DNA of 64,000 nucleotides from Nocardioides glacieisoli (GCF_004137245.1 NZ_SDWS01000002.1:496001-560000), one strand, 5' to 3'. Positions 50,457-59,336 are shown, counted from the first letter of the stretch. The notes: a model not told the origin generated them from the letters alone. Made by a program: numbers and translations.

Positions 50457-51782
50457 GTGTCCCGCACCACATCCACTGCCATTCCCCGCTCCACCGTCGC
50501 CACCATGGCGGCGACGCGCCGCAACGTCCTCCGGGGCATCGGGCTCAGCGGTCTCGCCGTGGGCGGGGCCAGCCTGCTGGCCGCCTGCGGTGGTGACTCC
50601 GGCCCCGCCACGGGCTCCGGCGCCACCGTGAAGTTCGGCATCAACGAGGCCGAGGGCGTCGGCGCGGCGCACGACCGCCTCGCGGCGATCGCCAAGGCCT
50701 ACCAGCAGGAGTCGGGCACCACGGTCGACCTCAACGCGGTCGACCACAACACCTTCCAGGAGAGCATCAACACCTACCTCCAGGGCACCCCGGACGACGT
50801 CTTCACGTGGTTCGCCGGCTTCCGTATGGCGCAGTTCGCCGAGGCCGGGCTGATCACCGACCTCAGCGACCAGTGGCCGATCGACGGGCTCAACGACTCG
50901 TTCAAGCAGGCCGCGACCGCCCCCGACGGCAAGCAGTACTTCGTGCCGATCAGCTACTACCCGTGGGCCGTCTTCTACCGCAAGTCGGTCTTCGAGAAGA
51001 ACGGCTGGGCGCCGCCCAGCACCAACGACGACTTCATGGCCCTGATGGACGACATGCAGGGCAAGGGCGTGACCCCGTTCGCCTTCGGTGACAAGGACGG
51101 GTGGCCCGCCATGGGCACCTTCGACATCCTCAACATGCGCCTCAACGGCTTCGACTTCCACATGAGCCTGATGGCCGGGGACGAGGCGTGGGACGGCGAC
51201 GAGGTCAAGGGCGTCTTCGACACCTGGCGCAAGCTGCTGCCCTACCACCAGGCCGACCCGCTGGGTCGCACCTGGCAGGAGGCTGCGACGTCGATGGGCA
51301 AGGGCGAGTGCGGCATGTACCTCCTCGGCACCTTCGTCGTGGACGCCCTCGGCGAGAACGGCGAGGACCTCGACTTCTTCACCTTCCCCGAGCTGGACTC
51401 CTCCATCGGCTCCGACGCGCTCGACGCCCCGATCGACGGCTTCTGCGTCGCCTCTGCGGGCCAGAACCAGGACGCCGGCAAGGCGATGGCGAAGTGGCTG
51501 GGCAGCGCCGCTGCGGCCGACGCGGGCAACAACGCCGCGGACGCGCCGTTCATCGCGGCCAACGAGGGTGCGAGCACCTCGACCTACAGCGACCTGCAGA
51601 AGAAGTCGGCCGAGGTCGTGGGAGCGGCGGCCAACATCGCGCAGTTCATGGACCGCGACACCAACGCCGACTTCGCCAACACGGTCATGATCCCGTCGAT
51701 CCAGGCGTTCCTGAAGGACCCGGACGACATCGACGGAGTGACGGCCAGCATCCAGGAGCAGGCCAACTCGATCTTCGGCTGA
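50457..51782 (+). CDS. Sugar ABC transporter substrate-binding lipoprotein
   Basis: A 441-residue extracellular binding protein of the family-1 (MalE-like) type. The N-terminus has a twin-arginine pattern (TRRNVLRGIG) and a lipobox (LLAAC, lipidated Cys44), so it is a lipoprotein exported by Tat or Sec. The two-lobed binding fold includes GTTVDLNAVDHNTFQESINT and DGKQYFVPISYYPWAVFYRK. The GTG at 50457 has a CAGGAGG site. It is the first gene of an importer operon with two permeases, divergent from beta- and alpha-galactosidase genes, so the substrate is probably a galactoside (inference). Confidence 0.92.
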   Translation: MSRTTSTAIPRSTVATMAATRRNVLRGIGLSGLAVGGASLLAACGGDSGPATGSGATVKFGINEAEGVGAAHDRLAAIAKAYQQESGTTVDLNAVDHNTFQESINTYLQGTPDDVFTWFAGFRMAQFAEAGLITDLSDQWPIDGLNDSFKQAATAPDGKQYFVPISYYPWAVFYRKSVFEKNGWAPPSTNDDFMALMDDMQGKGVTPFAFGDKDGWPAMGTFDILNMRLNGFDFHMSLMAGDEAWDGDEVKGVFDTWRKLLPYHQADPLGRTWQEAATSMGKGECGMYLLGTFVVDALGENGEDLDFFTFPELDSSIGSDALDAPIDGFCVASAGQNQDAGKAMAKWLGSAAAADAGNNAADAPFIAANEGASTSTYSDLQKKSAEVVGAAANIAQFMDRDTNADFANTVMIPSIQAFLKDPDDIDGVTASIQEQANSIFG

Positions 51783-51785
51783 GCC

Positions 51786-52730
51786 ATGACCCACATCGAC
51801 GAGGCGCCACTGTCCACCGAGCCCGAGAAGACCGTGGCGCCGGTCCAGGGCCGCGAGAAGAAGCTGCCGACGCGGGACCGGGCGACCGTCATCACGATGG
51901 TCGCCATCCCGTTGGTGCTCGTGGTCCTGCTGGTCTGGGTGCCGGCGCTGCTCTCGGTGGTGCTGTCCTTCGGCAAGTGGAACGGGTTCGGCGACCTCGA
52001 CACGATCGAGTGGGTCGGCGTCCAGAACTACCAGGACATCTTCACCATCTATCCGGCCTTCTGGCCGGCGGTGCGGCACAACCTGATCTGGCTGGCGTTC
52101 CTCTTCGTCTTCCCGACGGTGCTCGGCATGCTGCTCGCGGTCGTGCTCGACCGCGAGATGAAGGGCAGCCGGTTCTACCAGACCGCGTTCTACATGCCGG
52201 TCGTGCTGTCCCTGGCCCTGATCGGGTTCATCTGGCAGCTCTTCTACTCCCGCGACCAGGGACTCATCAACGACGTGTTCGGCTCCCAGGTGGACTGGTA
52301 CGGCGACCCCGACATCAACCTGTGGGCGGTCCTCGTCGCCACCGCATGGCGACACACCGGCTACATCATGCTCATCTACCTGGCGGGCCTGAAGGGGGTC
52401 GACGCCAGCCTGCGCGAGGCCGCCGCTGTCGACGGGGCCAGTGAGGTCAAGACCTTCTTCCACGTGATCTTCCCGGTCATGCGCCCGATCAACATGGTCG
52501 TCGTCGTGATCGTGGTCATCGAGTCGCTGCGCGCCTTCGACCTGGTCTGGGTGATCAACAAGGGACGCAACGGCCTCGAGGTGATCGGTGCGCTCGTGGC
52601 CCAGAACGTCATCGGCGAGGCGACCCGCTACGGGTTCGGCTCGGCGCTGGCCGTGATCATGATGCTGATCTCCTCGATCTTCATCACCCTCTACCTGCGG
52701 ACCGTCTTCCGCGAGGAGCGCAACCGATGA
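51786..52730 (+). CDS. Sugar ABC transporter permease, MalF type
   Basis: A 314-residue inner-membrane permease with six hydrophobic segments after a charged N-terminal ~30 residues. The EAA loop is in GVDASLREAAAVDGASEVKT (EAA---G), which docks the ATPase. It has the binding-protein-dependent transport fold (YMPVVLSLALIGFIWQLFYS). It begins 3 nt after the binding protein and overlaps the MalG-type gene by 4 nt. It pairs with the next permease; the ATPase is not encoded in the locus. Confidence 0.92.
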   Translation: MTHIDEAPLSTEPEKTVAPVQGREKKLPTRDRATVITMVAIPLVLVVLLVWVPALLSVVLSFGKWNGFGDLDTIEWVGVQNYQDIFTIYPAFWPAVRHNLIWLAFLFVFPTVLGMLLAVVLDREMKGSRFYQTAFYMPVVLSLALIGFIWQLFYSRDQGLINDVFGSQVDWYGDPDINLWAVLVATAWRHTGYIMLIYLAGLKGVDASLREAAAVDGASEVKTFFHVIFPVMRPINMVVVVIVVIESLRAFDLVWVINKGRNGLEVIGALVAQNVIGEATRYGFGSALAVIMMLISSIFITLYLRTVFREERNR

Positions 52731-53653
52731 CGACAGGGACAGCGGTCGCCGCACCACCCGCCACCAAGGACACGGCCCCGAAGCGCCGGGAGGGCGGCGT
52801 GATGAGCAAGCGGCGCGGGACCGTCGCCACGGTGATCATGGCCCTGCTCGCGCTCGCCTGGCTCTTCCCGCTCCTCTGGGCGCTGATCAACTCCTTCCGC
52901 GAGTACGCCTACACCCAGGCCAACGGCTACCTCTCCTTCGGCGGGTGGACCACCAGCAACTACGAGCAGGCGTGGACGCAGGCCAACTTCGGCCTGCACA
53001 TGAAGAACTCGCTGCTCATCACCATCCCTGCCGTGCTGCTGACGCTGCTGCTGTCCTCGATGGTGGCGTTCGTGCTCGCCCGCTTCAGCTACCGCTTCAA
53101 CCTCGCCCTGCTGGGCGTCTTCCTCGCTGCCAACCTGCTGCCTCCGCAGGCCCTCCTCATCCCGGTCTTCCGGATGTTCCGCGAGGTCCCGCTGCCGCTC
53201 TTCATGAGCGACTCGGGCTCGATGCTCAACAGCTTCTGGGCACTGATCCTGGTCAACACGGCCTTCCAGCTCGGCTTCTGCACGTTCGTGCTGAGCAACT
53301 ACATGAAGACGCTCCCGCACGAGATCTACGAGTCCGCCGAGCTCGACGGGGCGAGCGTGTGGCGCCAGTACTGGCAGCTGACGATGCCGCTCGTGCGCCC
53401 CGCGCTGGCGGCGCTGGCCACCTTGCAGGTCACGTGGGTCTACAACGAGTTCTTCTGGGCGACCGTCCTGATCCAGCAGGGCGACAAGCTCCCGGTGACG
53501 TCGGCCCTCAACAACCTGCGCGGGCAGTTCTTCACCGACACCAACCTGGTCGCGGCGGGCTCGATCATCGTCGCCCTGCCGGTGCTCGTGGTGTTCTTCG
53601 CGCTGCAGAAGCAGTTCGTCTCGGGCCTGACGCTGGGCTCGACGAAGGGCTGA
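52727..53653 (+). CDS. Sugar ABC transporter permease, MalG type
   Basis: A 308-residue permease with six hydrophobic segments. The EAA loop is IYESAELDGASVWRQYWQLT. FALQKQFVSGLTLGSTKG is the classic MalG C-terminus that enters the ATPase dimer. It overlaps the MalF-type gene by 4 nt (ATGA) and ends the operon, 3 nt before convergent nagA. No ATP-binding subunit follows, so a shared MsiK-type ATPase encoded elsewhere is expected (established for other actinobacteria). Confidence 0.93.
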   Translation: MTTGTAVAAPPATKDTAPKRREGGVMSKRRGTVATVIMALLALAWLFPLLWALINSFREYAYTQANGYLSFGGWTTSNYEQAWTQANFGLHMKNSLLITIPAVLLTLLLSSMVAFVLARFSYRFNLALLGVFLAANLLPPQALLIPVFRMFREVPLPLFMSDSGSMLNSFWALILVNTAFQLGFCTFVLSNYMKTLPHEIYESAELDGASVWRQYWQLTMPLVRPALAALATLQVTWVYNEFFWATVLIQQGDKLPVTSALNNLRGQFFTDTNLVAAGSIIVALPVLVVFFALQKQFVSGLTLGSTKG

Positions 53654-53656
53654 GGC

Positions 53657-54784
53657 TCAGCGCGTCGCCCACGCCCCGGCGCGCATCACCCTGACCACCT
53701 CGAGGTCGCCGTCGAGCACGACCAGGTCCGCCCGCCGACCCGCCTCGAGGGCCCCGACCTCGCCGAGCCCCCAGGCTCGCGCGGGCGCGGTGCTCGCCGC
53801 GTGGACGACGTCGAGCAGCGGGAGCCCGGCCGAGCGTACGGCGAGGCGCACAGCCGCATCCATGGTGAGCGTCGAGCCGGCGATCGCGCCGTCGCCGTCC
53901 GGCGAGGCGAGCCGGGCGACGCCCTCGCGGACCTCGACGGCCATCTGGCCGAGTGCGTAGTCGCCGTCGGGCGCGCCCGCGGCCGCCATCGCGTCGGTGA
54001 CCAGGATGCACCGACCGGGCTTGGCCGCGAACACGGTGCGCAGCAGGGCCGGGTGCAGGTGCACGCCGTCGGCGATGAGCTCGACGTCGACGGGGGAGTC
54101 GAGGAGTGCGCCGACCGGGCCGGGGTCACGGTGGTGGAGCGGGCGCATCGCGTTGAAGAGGTGGGTCCCGAGTCGGGCGCCCGCGTCGAGGGCGGCACGC
54201 GCCTCGTCGTACGTCGCGTCGGTGTGTCCGATCGCGGCGAGCACGCCGGCGTCGACGAGGCGCCGCACGGCGTCGATGCCGCCGGGCAGCTCGGGGGCGA
54301 TGGTGACCATCCGCACCGCGCCGTCGCCGGCGGCGAGGAGGGCGTCGACCGACGCCGGGTCGGGCGTGGTGAGCGAGCCCGGCTGATGGGCGCCGGAGCG
54401 CTGCGGGCTCAGCCAGGGGCCCTCGAGGTGGACGCCGGCGAGCCGGCCGTCCTGCACGAGCAGGGCCAGCTCGCGCACGGCGTCGACCATCCTCTCGCGG
54501 GTGTCGGTGACCAGGCTCGCCGCCATCGACGTGGTGCCGTGGGCGAGGTGGGTGGCGGCCACCACGTCTGCCGCGTCCGACGTACCGCTCTCGAAGGACG
54601 CGCCGCCGCCGCCGTGCACGTGGAGGTCGACGAACCCGGGGACGACGGTGCCACCGAGGTCGACGTCGGGAGCACGCGGTGGCGCGCCCTCGCCGACCTC
54701 GACGATGCGGTCGCCGTCGAGGTGCAGCCACCCCGGCGCGAGGATCCGCGCCGGGGTGACCACCTGTGAGGCCGTGACGATCAC
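53657..54784 (-). CDS. nagA: N-acetylglucosamine-6-phosphate deacetylase
   Basis: A 375-residue amidohydrolase that converts GlcNAc-6-P to GlcN-6-P. The metal site is VDLHVHGGGGASF; other NagA blocks are VHLEGPWLSPQRSGAHQPGS, IGHTDATYDEARAALDAGAR then LGTHLFNAMRPLHHRDPG, and IADGVHLHP. The catalytic Asp is in CILVTDAMAAAGAPDG. ATSTGPAR-like AASTAPARAWGLGEVGALEA closes the barrel. The GTG start lies 1 nt after the EIIC stop, in the order gntR-EIIC-nagA. It works with the SIS deaminase and PTS proteins of the same island. Confidence 0.94.
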   Translation of the reverse strand: MIVTASQVVTPARILAPGWLHLDGDRIVEVGEGAPPRAPDVDLGGTVVPGFVDLHVHGGGGASFESGTSDAADVVAATHLAHGTTSMAASLVTDTRERMVDAVRELALLVQDGRLAGVHLEGPWLSPQRSGAHQPGSLTTPDPASVDALLAAGDGAVRMVTIAPELPGGIDAVRRLVDAGVLAAIGHTDATYDEARAALDAGARLGTHLFNAMRPLHHRDPGPVGALLDSPVDVELIADGVHLHPALLRTVFAAKPGRCILVTDAMAAAGAPDGDYALGQMAVEVREGVARLASPDGDGAIAGSTLTMDAAVRLAVRSAGLPLLDVVHAASTAPARAWGLGEVGALEAGRRADLVVLDGDLEVVRVMRAGAWATR

Positions 54785-54785
54785 G

Positions 54786-56054
54786 TCAGGCCTTGTTGTC
54801 CTGCTCGAGCATCGGGTTCGACGCACCGGTCTCGTCGTCGTCCTCGCGACCGGGGGTCCGCAGGTTCCACTTCCGGATCACGAACCGGAACAGGAAGTAG
54901 TAGACGACCGCGTACGCCAGGCCGATCGGGATGATCAGCAGCGGCTTCGTGGCGATGTTGAAGTTGAGCAGATAGTCGAACAGCCCGGCCGAGAAGCCGA
55001 AGCCGTCCTTGATGCCGAGCGCGTTGGTCAGCGCCATCGACGAGCCGGTGAGGAGTGCGTGGATGACGTAGAGCGGAAACGCGACGAACATGAACGCGAA
55101 CTCGAGCGGCTCGGTGACGCCGGTGAGGAACGACGTCAGCGCGGCAGACAGCATGATGCCGCCGACGAGCTTCTTGTTCTGCGGCTTCGCCTCGTGCCAG
55201 ATGGCGAGCGCGGCGGCGGGGAGGGCGAACATCATGATCGGGAAGAACCCGGTCATGAACGCGCCCGCCGTCGGGTCGCCGTGGAGGAAGCGGGCGATGT
55301 CGCCCGTCCAGACCTCGCCGTTGCCGTCGGTGTAGGAGCCGAAGACGAACCACGGGGGGTTGTTGAGGATGTGGTGCAGGCCGAGCGGGATCAGCAGGCG
55401 GTTGAGCGTGCCGTAGACGAACGCGCCGAGCACGGAGTTGTCGGTGACCCACTCGCCGAGCGCGTTGATGCCGGTGTCGAAGGCGGGGTAGACGAAGCTC
55501 ATCAGCACCGCGATCACCAGCATCGCGAAGGAGGTGATGATCGGGACGAATCGGCGCCCACCGAAGAAGGCGAGGTACGGCGGCAGGCTGATCCGGTGGT
55601 AGCGCTGCCAGAGCCACGCGCTGACCAGGCCGGTGACGATGCCGCCGAGGACGCCGTAGTTGATCAGCTCCTGCTCGGCGTCGCCCTCGGGCAGGCCGAG
55701 GATCACCGGCGACATCGCGTCGCCGACCCCCTTGAAGACGAGGTAGCCGACGACCGCGGCAAGGGCAGTCGAACCGTCGGCCTTGCGCGCCATGCCGATC
55801 GCGATGCCGACGGCGAAGAGCAGCGGCAGGTTCGCGAAGAGCGCGTTGCCGGCCGCGCCGATGACGGCGGCGACGTCGACCCAGCCCAGGCCGTCGGCGC
55901 CGAGCAGGTCGGGCTGGCCGAGCCGCAGCATGAGGGCCGCGACCGGCAGCGCTGCGATCGGGAGCATCAGGCTGCGCCCGAACTTCTGGACCGGCGCCAG
56001 GTTGATCTTTCGCTTCGTGCTGGTGCCGCCCGAGGCGGCGTCCGTTGTGGTCAT
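54786..56054 (-). CDS. PTS transporter EIIC, N-acetylglucosamine/glucose family
   Basis: A 422-residue PTS EIIC membrane channel with about ten hydrophobic segments. It opens VQKFGRSLMLPIAALPVAAL. The central block GLHHILNNPPWFVFGSY and the NagE-like TGVTEPLEFAFMFVAFPLYV (the TEP substrate/phospho region) mark the GlcNAc/Glc family. It lacks fused B and A domains; those are separate genes across the divergent gap (57980 and 58207). It overlaps the GntR gene's stop by 4 nt. Confidence 0.93.
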   Translation of the reverse strand: MTTTDAASGGTSTKRKINLAPVQKFGRSLMLPIAALPVAALMLRLGQPDLLGADGLGWVDVAAVIGAAGNALFANLPLLFAVGIAIGMARKADGSTALAAVVGYLVFKGVGDAMSPVILGLPEGDAEQELINYGVLGGIVTGLVSAWLWQRYHRISLPPYLAFFGGRRFVPIITSFAMLVIAVLMSFVYPAFDTGINALGEWVTDNSVLGAFVYGTLNRLLIPLGLHHILNNPPWFVFGSYTDGNGEVWTGDIARFLHGDPTAGAFMTGFFPIMMFALPAAALAIWHEAKPQNKKLVGGIMLSAALTSFLTGVTEPLEFAFMFVAFPLYVIHALLTGSSMALTNALGIKDGFGFSAGLFDYLLNFNIATKPLLIIPIGLAYAVVYYFLFRFVIRKWNLRTPGREDDDETGASNPMLEQDNKA

Positions 56055-56830
56055 GGGGACCGTTTCCTTCCGGTGGTGCTCTTCTTCGTGTTCTTCCCTG
56101 TGGTGCCCGGAGTGGCACCGAGGCTCATGTGGACCTGGTAGCGGTCGCCGCGGTAGCGCGAGACGACGTGCTCGACCGGTCGGCCGGACGCGCTCGAGAC
56201 GCGCCGGAAGACGAGCAGCGGAGTGTGGGCCGCCGCCTCGAGGCGGCGCGCGGTCGCGCCCTCGGCGGCCTCGCCCCACAGCGTCTGCTCGGCGGCGTCG
56301 ATGACGAGGCCGTAGTGCTCGGCGAAGAGCGTGTAGAGCGAGCCGGTGAGGTCCTCGGTGTCGAGGTCGGGCAGCAGCGACCGGGGGTACCACCCCTGCT
56401 CGATCGCCATCGGCTGCCCGTCCGCGAGGCGCACGCGGTCGATGCGCCACGCCGTGCCGCGGGCGCCGAGTCGGAGGGACTTCACCACCTCCGGCGGCGG
56501 ACGCTCCTCGTCGACCCGCATCAGCCGGGTCGACGGGACCAGCCCGCGCCGACGCATGTCGTCGGAGAACGACGCGAGGTGGAGGTGGGTCTCGACGCGG
56601 GGCCTGGCGACGAAGGTGCCCTTGCCGTGGATCTTCTCGAGGAGGCCGCCGGCCACGAGGCTGTCGATCGACTTGCGGACGGTGGCGCGCGAGACGTCGT
56701 ACGTCGCCATCAGCTCGCGCTCCGACGGGATCGCGGCGCCCGGGCCGAGGTCGCGCGTCGCGAGCTCCGCCAGCACGTCGCTGAGCTGGACGTGCTTGGG
56801 GCGGGGGCCCGGCTCGAGCCTCTTGGCCAT
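56051..56830 (-). CDS. GntR/HutC family regulator (DasR/NagR-like, UTRA domain)
   Basis: A 259-residue repressor. The N-terminal winged helix is LGPGAAIPSERELMATYDVS then RATVRKSIDSLVAGGLLEKI and HGKGTFVARP. The C-terminal UTRA domain (about 85-240) includes LRLGARGTAWRIDRVRLADG and EQGWYPRSLLPDL, and ends with VSRYRGDRYQVHMSLG. Such regulators bind GlcN-6-P or GlcNAc-6-P. The palindrome 38 nt upstream (CTGGTACGTACCAG) is its probable site. The last ~15 residues are basic (GKNTKKSTTGRKRSP). ATG 56830 is preferred over an upstream start that would run through the operator. Confidence 0.92.
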   Translation of the reverse strand: MAKRLEPGPRPKHVQLSDVLAELATRDLGPGAAIPSERELMATYDVSRATVRKSIDSLVAGGLLEKIHGKGTFVARPRVETHLHLASFSDDMRRRGLVPSTRLMRVDEERPPPEVVKSLRLGARGTAWRIDRVRLADGQPMAIEQGWYPRSLLPDLDTEDLTGSLYTLFAEHYGLVIDAAEQTLWGEAAEGATARRLEAAAHTPLLVFRRVSSASGRPVEHVVSRYRGDRYQVHMSLGATPGTTGKNTKKSTTGRKRSP

Positions 56831-56859
56831 GTCGTCCTCTCGACGTCTGAGCGATCCAT

Positions 56860-56882
56860 TGGTACGGTCTGGTACGTACCAG
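56860..56882. promoter_or_regulatory. GntR operator: CTGGTACGTACCAG plus a third half-site
   Basis: A perfect 14-bp palindrome is at 56869-56882. A direct half-site TGGTACG begins 10 bp earlier (56860). The site resembles DasR elements (TGGT...ACCA) and lies in the divergent gap of the GlcNAc island. Confidence 0.65.
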
Positions 56883-56927
56883 TTGGAGAGCATGGCTCCG
56901 ACGCACCGACGTTGTCAAGGAACCGCG

Positions 56928-57980
56928 ATGAACAGCACGACCACCCGGATGGCCGCCGAGATCGCCGAGCAGCCGGCGGCCGCCCGGCGCACCCTCGACC
57001 ACCTGCTGCCCGAGCGGGCCCGCCTGCGCGAGCTGGCCGACGGTCGGCGCCGCGTGCTGCTCGTGGCCCGCGGATCGAGTGACAACGCCGCGATCTACGG
57101 CCGCTACCTGCTCGAGGTCGTCGCCGGTGTCCCGGCGGGGCTCGCCGCGCCGAGCGTGGCGACCCACTACCGGGCGCGGCTCGACCTCTCCGACACCGTC
57201 GTCGTGTCGGTCTCGCAGTCCGGCTCGACGACGGAGATCGTCGAGACGCAGGAGTGGGCGCGCTCCTGCGGGGCCGCGACGGTCGGGGTCACCAACGTCG
57301 CGGGGTCGCCGCTCGCGTCGTCCGCCGACGTCGCCCTGGTGACGCAGGCCGGTCCGGAGCTCGCGGTGCCGGCCACGAAGACGTACCTCACCCAGCTGGT
57401 CGCCCTCGGCGTCCTGGTCGACGCGCTGTCCGGATCGACCCTCGCCGACGACCTCCACCGTGTGCCCGACGCCGTCGAGGGCCTCCTCGCCGCCGACGTG
57501 GCGGCCGCCTCGGAGGCGCTCGCCGGAGCGGACCGGGTGGTCGTGTCGGGACGCGGCCTGCTCCTCGGCACCGCCCTCGAGACGGCGCTCAAGATGGAGG
57601 AGACGTGCCTGCGTCCCGTGCGCGGCTACTCGTACGCCGACCTGCGCCACGGCCCGATCTCCGTCGTGTCCGACGGCCTGCTCGCCGTGCTCGTCGGTGC
57701 CGCCCACGGACCGCTGGCCGAGCCGATGGCCGACCTCGTCGGCGACCTCCAGGGCCGCGGCGCGCGGGTGCTCGGCATCGGTGGCACGGCGGCGTTCGCC
57801 GAGCGCTGCGACCTCCACCTCGCCGGCTCCGACCTGCCCGAGACCGTGGAGCCCATCGCGTCGATCGTGCCCGCACAGGTGATGATCGAGCAGATGGCCC
57901 TGCGGATGGGCCTCGACCCCGACAACCCCCGTGGCCTCAACAAGGTCACCCAGACAGAGTTCAGCGAGAGGAACAACTGA
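56928..57980 (+). CDS. SIS-domain sugar isomerase/deaminase (NagB-II/GlmS-C-like)
   Basis: A 350-residue protein of two SIS domains like the isomerase half of GlmS. It has VLLVARGSSDNAAIYGRYLL, then VVVSVSQSGSTTEIVETQEW (sugar-phosphate loop), GPELAVPATKTYLTQLVAL, LKMEETCLRPVRGYSYADLR and HGPISVV. There is no glutaminase domain, so it cannot use glutamine. In PTS-nagA settings such proteins act as GlcN-6-P deaminases (NagB-II type, known from other bacteria); here this is inferred from context. Start ATG 56928. It overlaps the EIIB gene by 1 nt. Confidence 0.9.
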   Translation: MNSTTTRMAAEIAEQPAAARRTLDHLLPERARLRELADGRRRVLLVARGSSDNAAIYGRYLLEVVAGVPAGLAAPSVATHYRARLDLSDTVVVSVSQSGSTTEIVETQEWARSCGAATVGVTNVAGSPLASSADVALVTQAGPELAVPATKTYLTQLVALGVLVDALSGSTLADDLHRVPDAVEGLLAADVAAASEALAGADRVVVSGRGLLLGTALETALKMEETCLRPVRGYSYADLRHGPISVVSDGLLAVLVGAAHGPLAEPMADLVGDLQGRGARVLGIGGTAAFAERCDLHLAGSDLPETVEPIASIVPAQVMIEQMALRMGLDPDNPRGLNKVTQTEFSERNN

Positions 57981-58210
57981 TGAGCAAGGCAGAGCAGATC
58001 CTGGCCGGCCTCGGCGGCGCCGACAACGTCGTCGAGATCGAGGCCTGCATCACCCGCCTCCGCACCGAGGTCAAGGACGGGTCCCTGGTCGACCAGGCCG
58101 CCCTCAAGGCCGCCGGCGCGCACGGCGTGATGGCGAGCGGCACGGTCGTCCAGGTCGTCGTCGGTCCCGAGGCCGACAACCTCGCGGACGACATCGAGGA
58201 CCTGATGTGA
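57980..58210 (+). CDS. PTS EIIB domain protein, glucose/GlcNAc family
   Basis: A 76-residue free-standing EIIB. The phospho-cysteine C23 is in NVVEIEACITRLRTEVKDGS, the family signature. The remainder KAAGAHGVMASGTVVQVVVG completes the fold. It passes phosphate from EIIA (58207) to the sugar taken up by EIIC (54786). It overlaps the SIS gene's stop by 1 nt (TGATG) and the EIIA start by 4 nt. Confidence 0.93.
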   Translation: MSKAEQILAGLGGADNVVEIEACITRLRTEVKDGSLVDQAALKAAGAHGVMASGTVVQVVVGPEADNLADDIEDLM

Positions 58211-58680
58211 CCCAGCCAGTGCTGGCTCCCTGCCCCGGTCGCGTCATCGCGATGGCCGACGTGCCCGACCCGGTCTTCGCGGAGGAGATGGTCGGCCCCG
58301 GCGTGGCCATCGAACCGGTCGTCGAGCCCGACGGCGGCACCACGACCGTCGTCTCGCCGATCGCCGGCACGGTCCTCAAGGTCCTCCCGCACGCGTTCGT
58401 GGTGATGGGCGAGGGGATCGGGGTGCTCGTGCACCTCGGCATCAACACCGTCCGGCTCGAGGGCGAGGGCTTCGAGGTCCACGCCGAGCAGGGCGCCGAG
58501 GTCGCCGCAGGCGACCCGATGATCACGTGGGACCCGTCGGCGCTCCCGACGTCCGCAGCAGGTCAGGACGTCTCGCCGGTGGTGCCGATCGTGCTGATGG
58601 ACGGCGAGAAGGGCTCGGTGACGAGCGAGGCGGTCGGCAGCGCCGTCGCCGCGGGCGACCTGCTCTTCACCGCTCCATGA
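58207..58680 (+). CDS. PTS EIIA domain protein, glucose (Crr-like) family
   Basis: A 157-residue EIIA-Glc fold protein. The phospho-His is H76 (GIGVLVHLGINTVRLEGEGF), with the second active-site His62 in KVLPHAFVVMGEG. The opening VLAPCPGRVIAMADVPDPVF and EMVGPGVAIEP match Crr. As the only EIIA visible, it could also act in signalling. The GTG start overlaps EIIB by 4 nt, and the stop overlaps the HAD gene by 4 nt. EI and HPr are not in the window. Confidence 0.93.
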   Translation: MTQPVLAPCPGRVIAMADVPDPVFAEEMVGPGVAIEPVVEPDGGTTTVVSPIAGTVLKVLPHAFVVMGEGIGVLVHLGINTVRLEGEGFEVHAEQGAEVAAGDPMITWDPSALPTSAAGQDVSPVVPIVLMDGEKGSVTSEAVGSAVAAGDLLFTAP

Positions 58681-59336
58681 CGTCGACCCGGGTCTCGGCC
58701 CTCCTGCTCGACCTCGACGGCACGCTGGTCGACTCCGAGCCGCTGCACCGGCGCGGCTACGAGCTCTTCTTCGCGGCCAAGGACTGGGACGTGCCCGACC
58801 TCGACATGTTCACCGGCCGGCGGGCGCTCGACGTCTTCGCCACCGAGCCCGGCCCGTGGACGGGGCTGGACCCGCAGGCCGTGCTCGACGAGGTGCTGGC
58901 CCACGTGCCCGACGAGGACCCGGCTCCGGTCCTCGGCGCGCGTGAGCTGGTCCTCGCGGCCCGCTCGACACGGACGCCGCTCGCGATCGTGACGTCCGCC
59001 GGACCGCCGTGGGTGGAGCGCTCGCTCACCTCGCTCGGGCTCGGCCTCGACAGCGTCGACCTGGTGGTCACCGCCCTCGACGTGGTCGCGGGCAAGCCCG
59101 ACCCGGAGGGCTTCGCCCTGGCCTGCGAGCGACTGGGCGCGGATCCGACGGCGGCCGTCGCGGCCGAGGACTCGCCGGCCGGGATCCGCGCTGCCCGCGC
59201 CGCCGGCGTACGCCGTGTCATGGGCATCGCGACGACCCACGGGGCCGATGCGCTGCTCGCCGCGGGAGCAGCGGAGGTGCACGCCGACCTGCGTCCGCTG
59301 GCCCCGCTCCTGGGTCGGGTCAGCCGACGACCTTGA
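58677..59336 (+). CDS. HAD-superfamily sugar-phosphatase-like hydrolase
   Basis: A 219-residue HAD subfamily IA phosphatase. Motif I is LLLDLDGTLVDSEPLHRRGY (nucleophile in DLDGT), motif II AIVTSAGPPW, motif III VAGKPDPEGFALACERLG, and motif IV AAVAAEDSPAGIRAARAAGV. Related proteins dephosphorylate sugar phosphates or phosphoglycolate-like compounds. It is the last gene of the SIS-EIIB-EIIA chain (4-nt overlap), so it may limit sugar-phosphate build-up (inference). The 3' end overlaps the convergent metalloprotease by 17 nt. Confidence 0.9.
   Translation: MTSTRVSALLLDLDGTLVDSEPLHRRGYELFFAAKDWDVPDLDMFTGRRALDVFATEPGPWTGLDPQAVLDEVLAHVPDEDPAPVLGARELVLAARSTRTPLAIVTSAGPPWVERSLTSLGLGLDSVDLVVTALDVVAGKPDPEGFALACERLGADPTAAVAAEDSPAGIRAARAAGVRRVMGIATTHGADALLAAGAAEVHADLRPLAPLLGRVSRRP

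Noticed and set aside
50310..52757. Minus-strand reading frame of 815 codons opposite the ABC transporter operon
   Set aside because: Extremely His/Arg/Asp/Val-biased, no start signal and no motif; it mirrors the codon bias of the real transporter genes.
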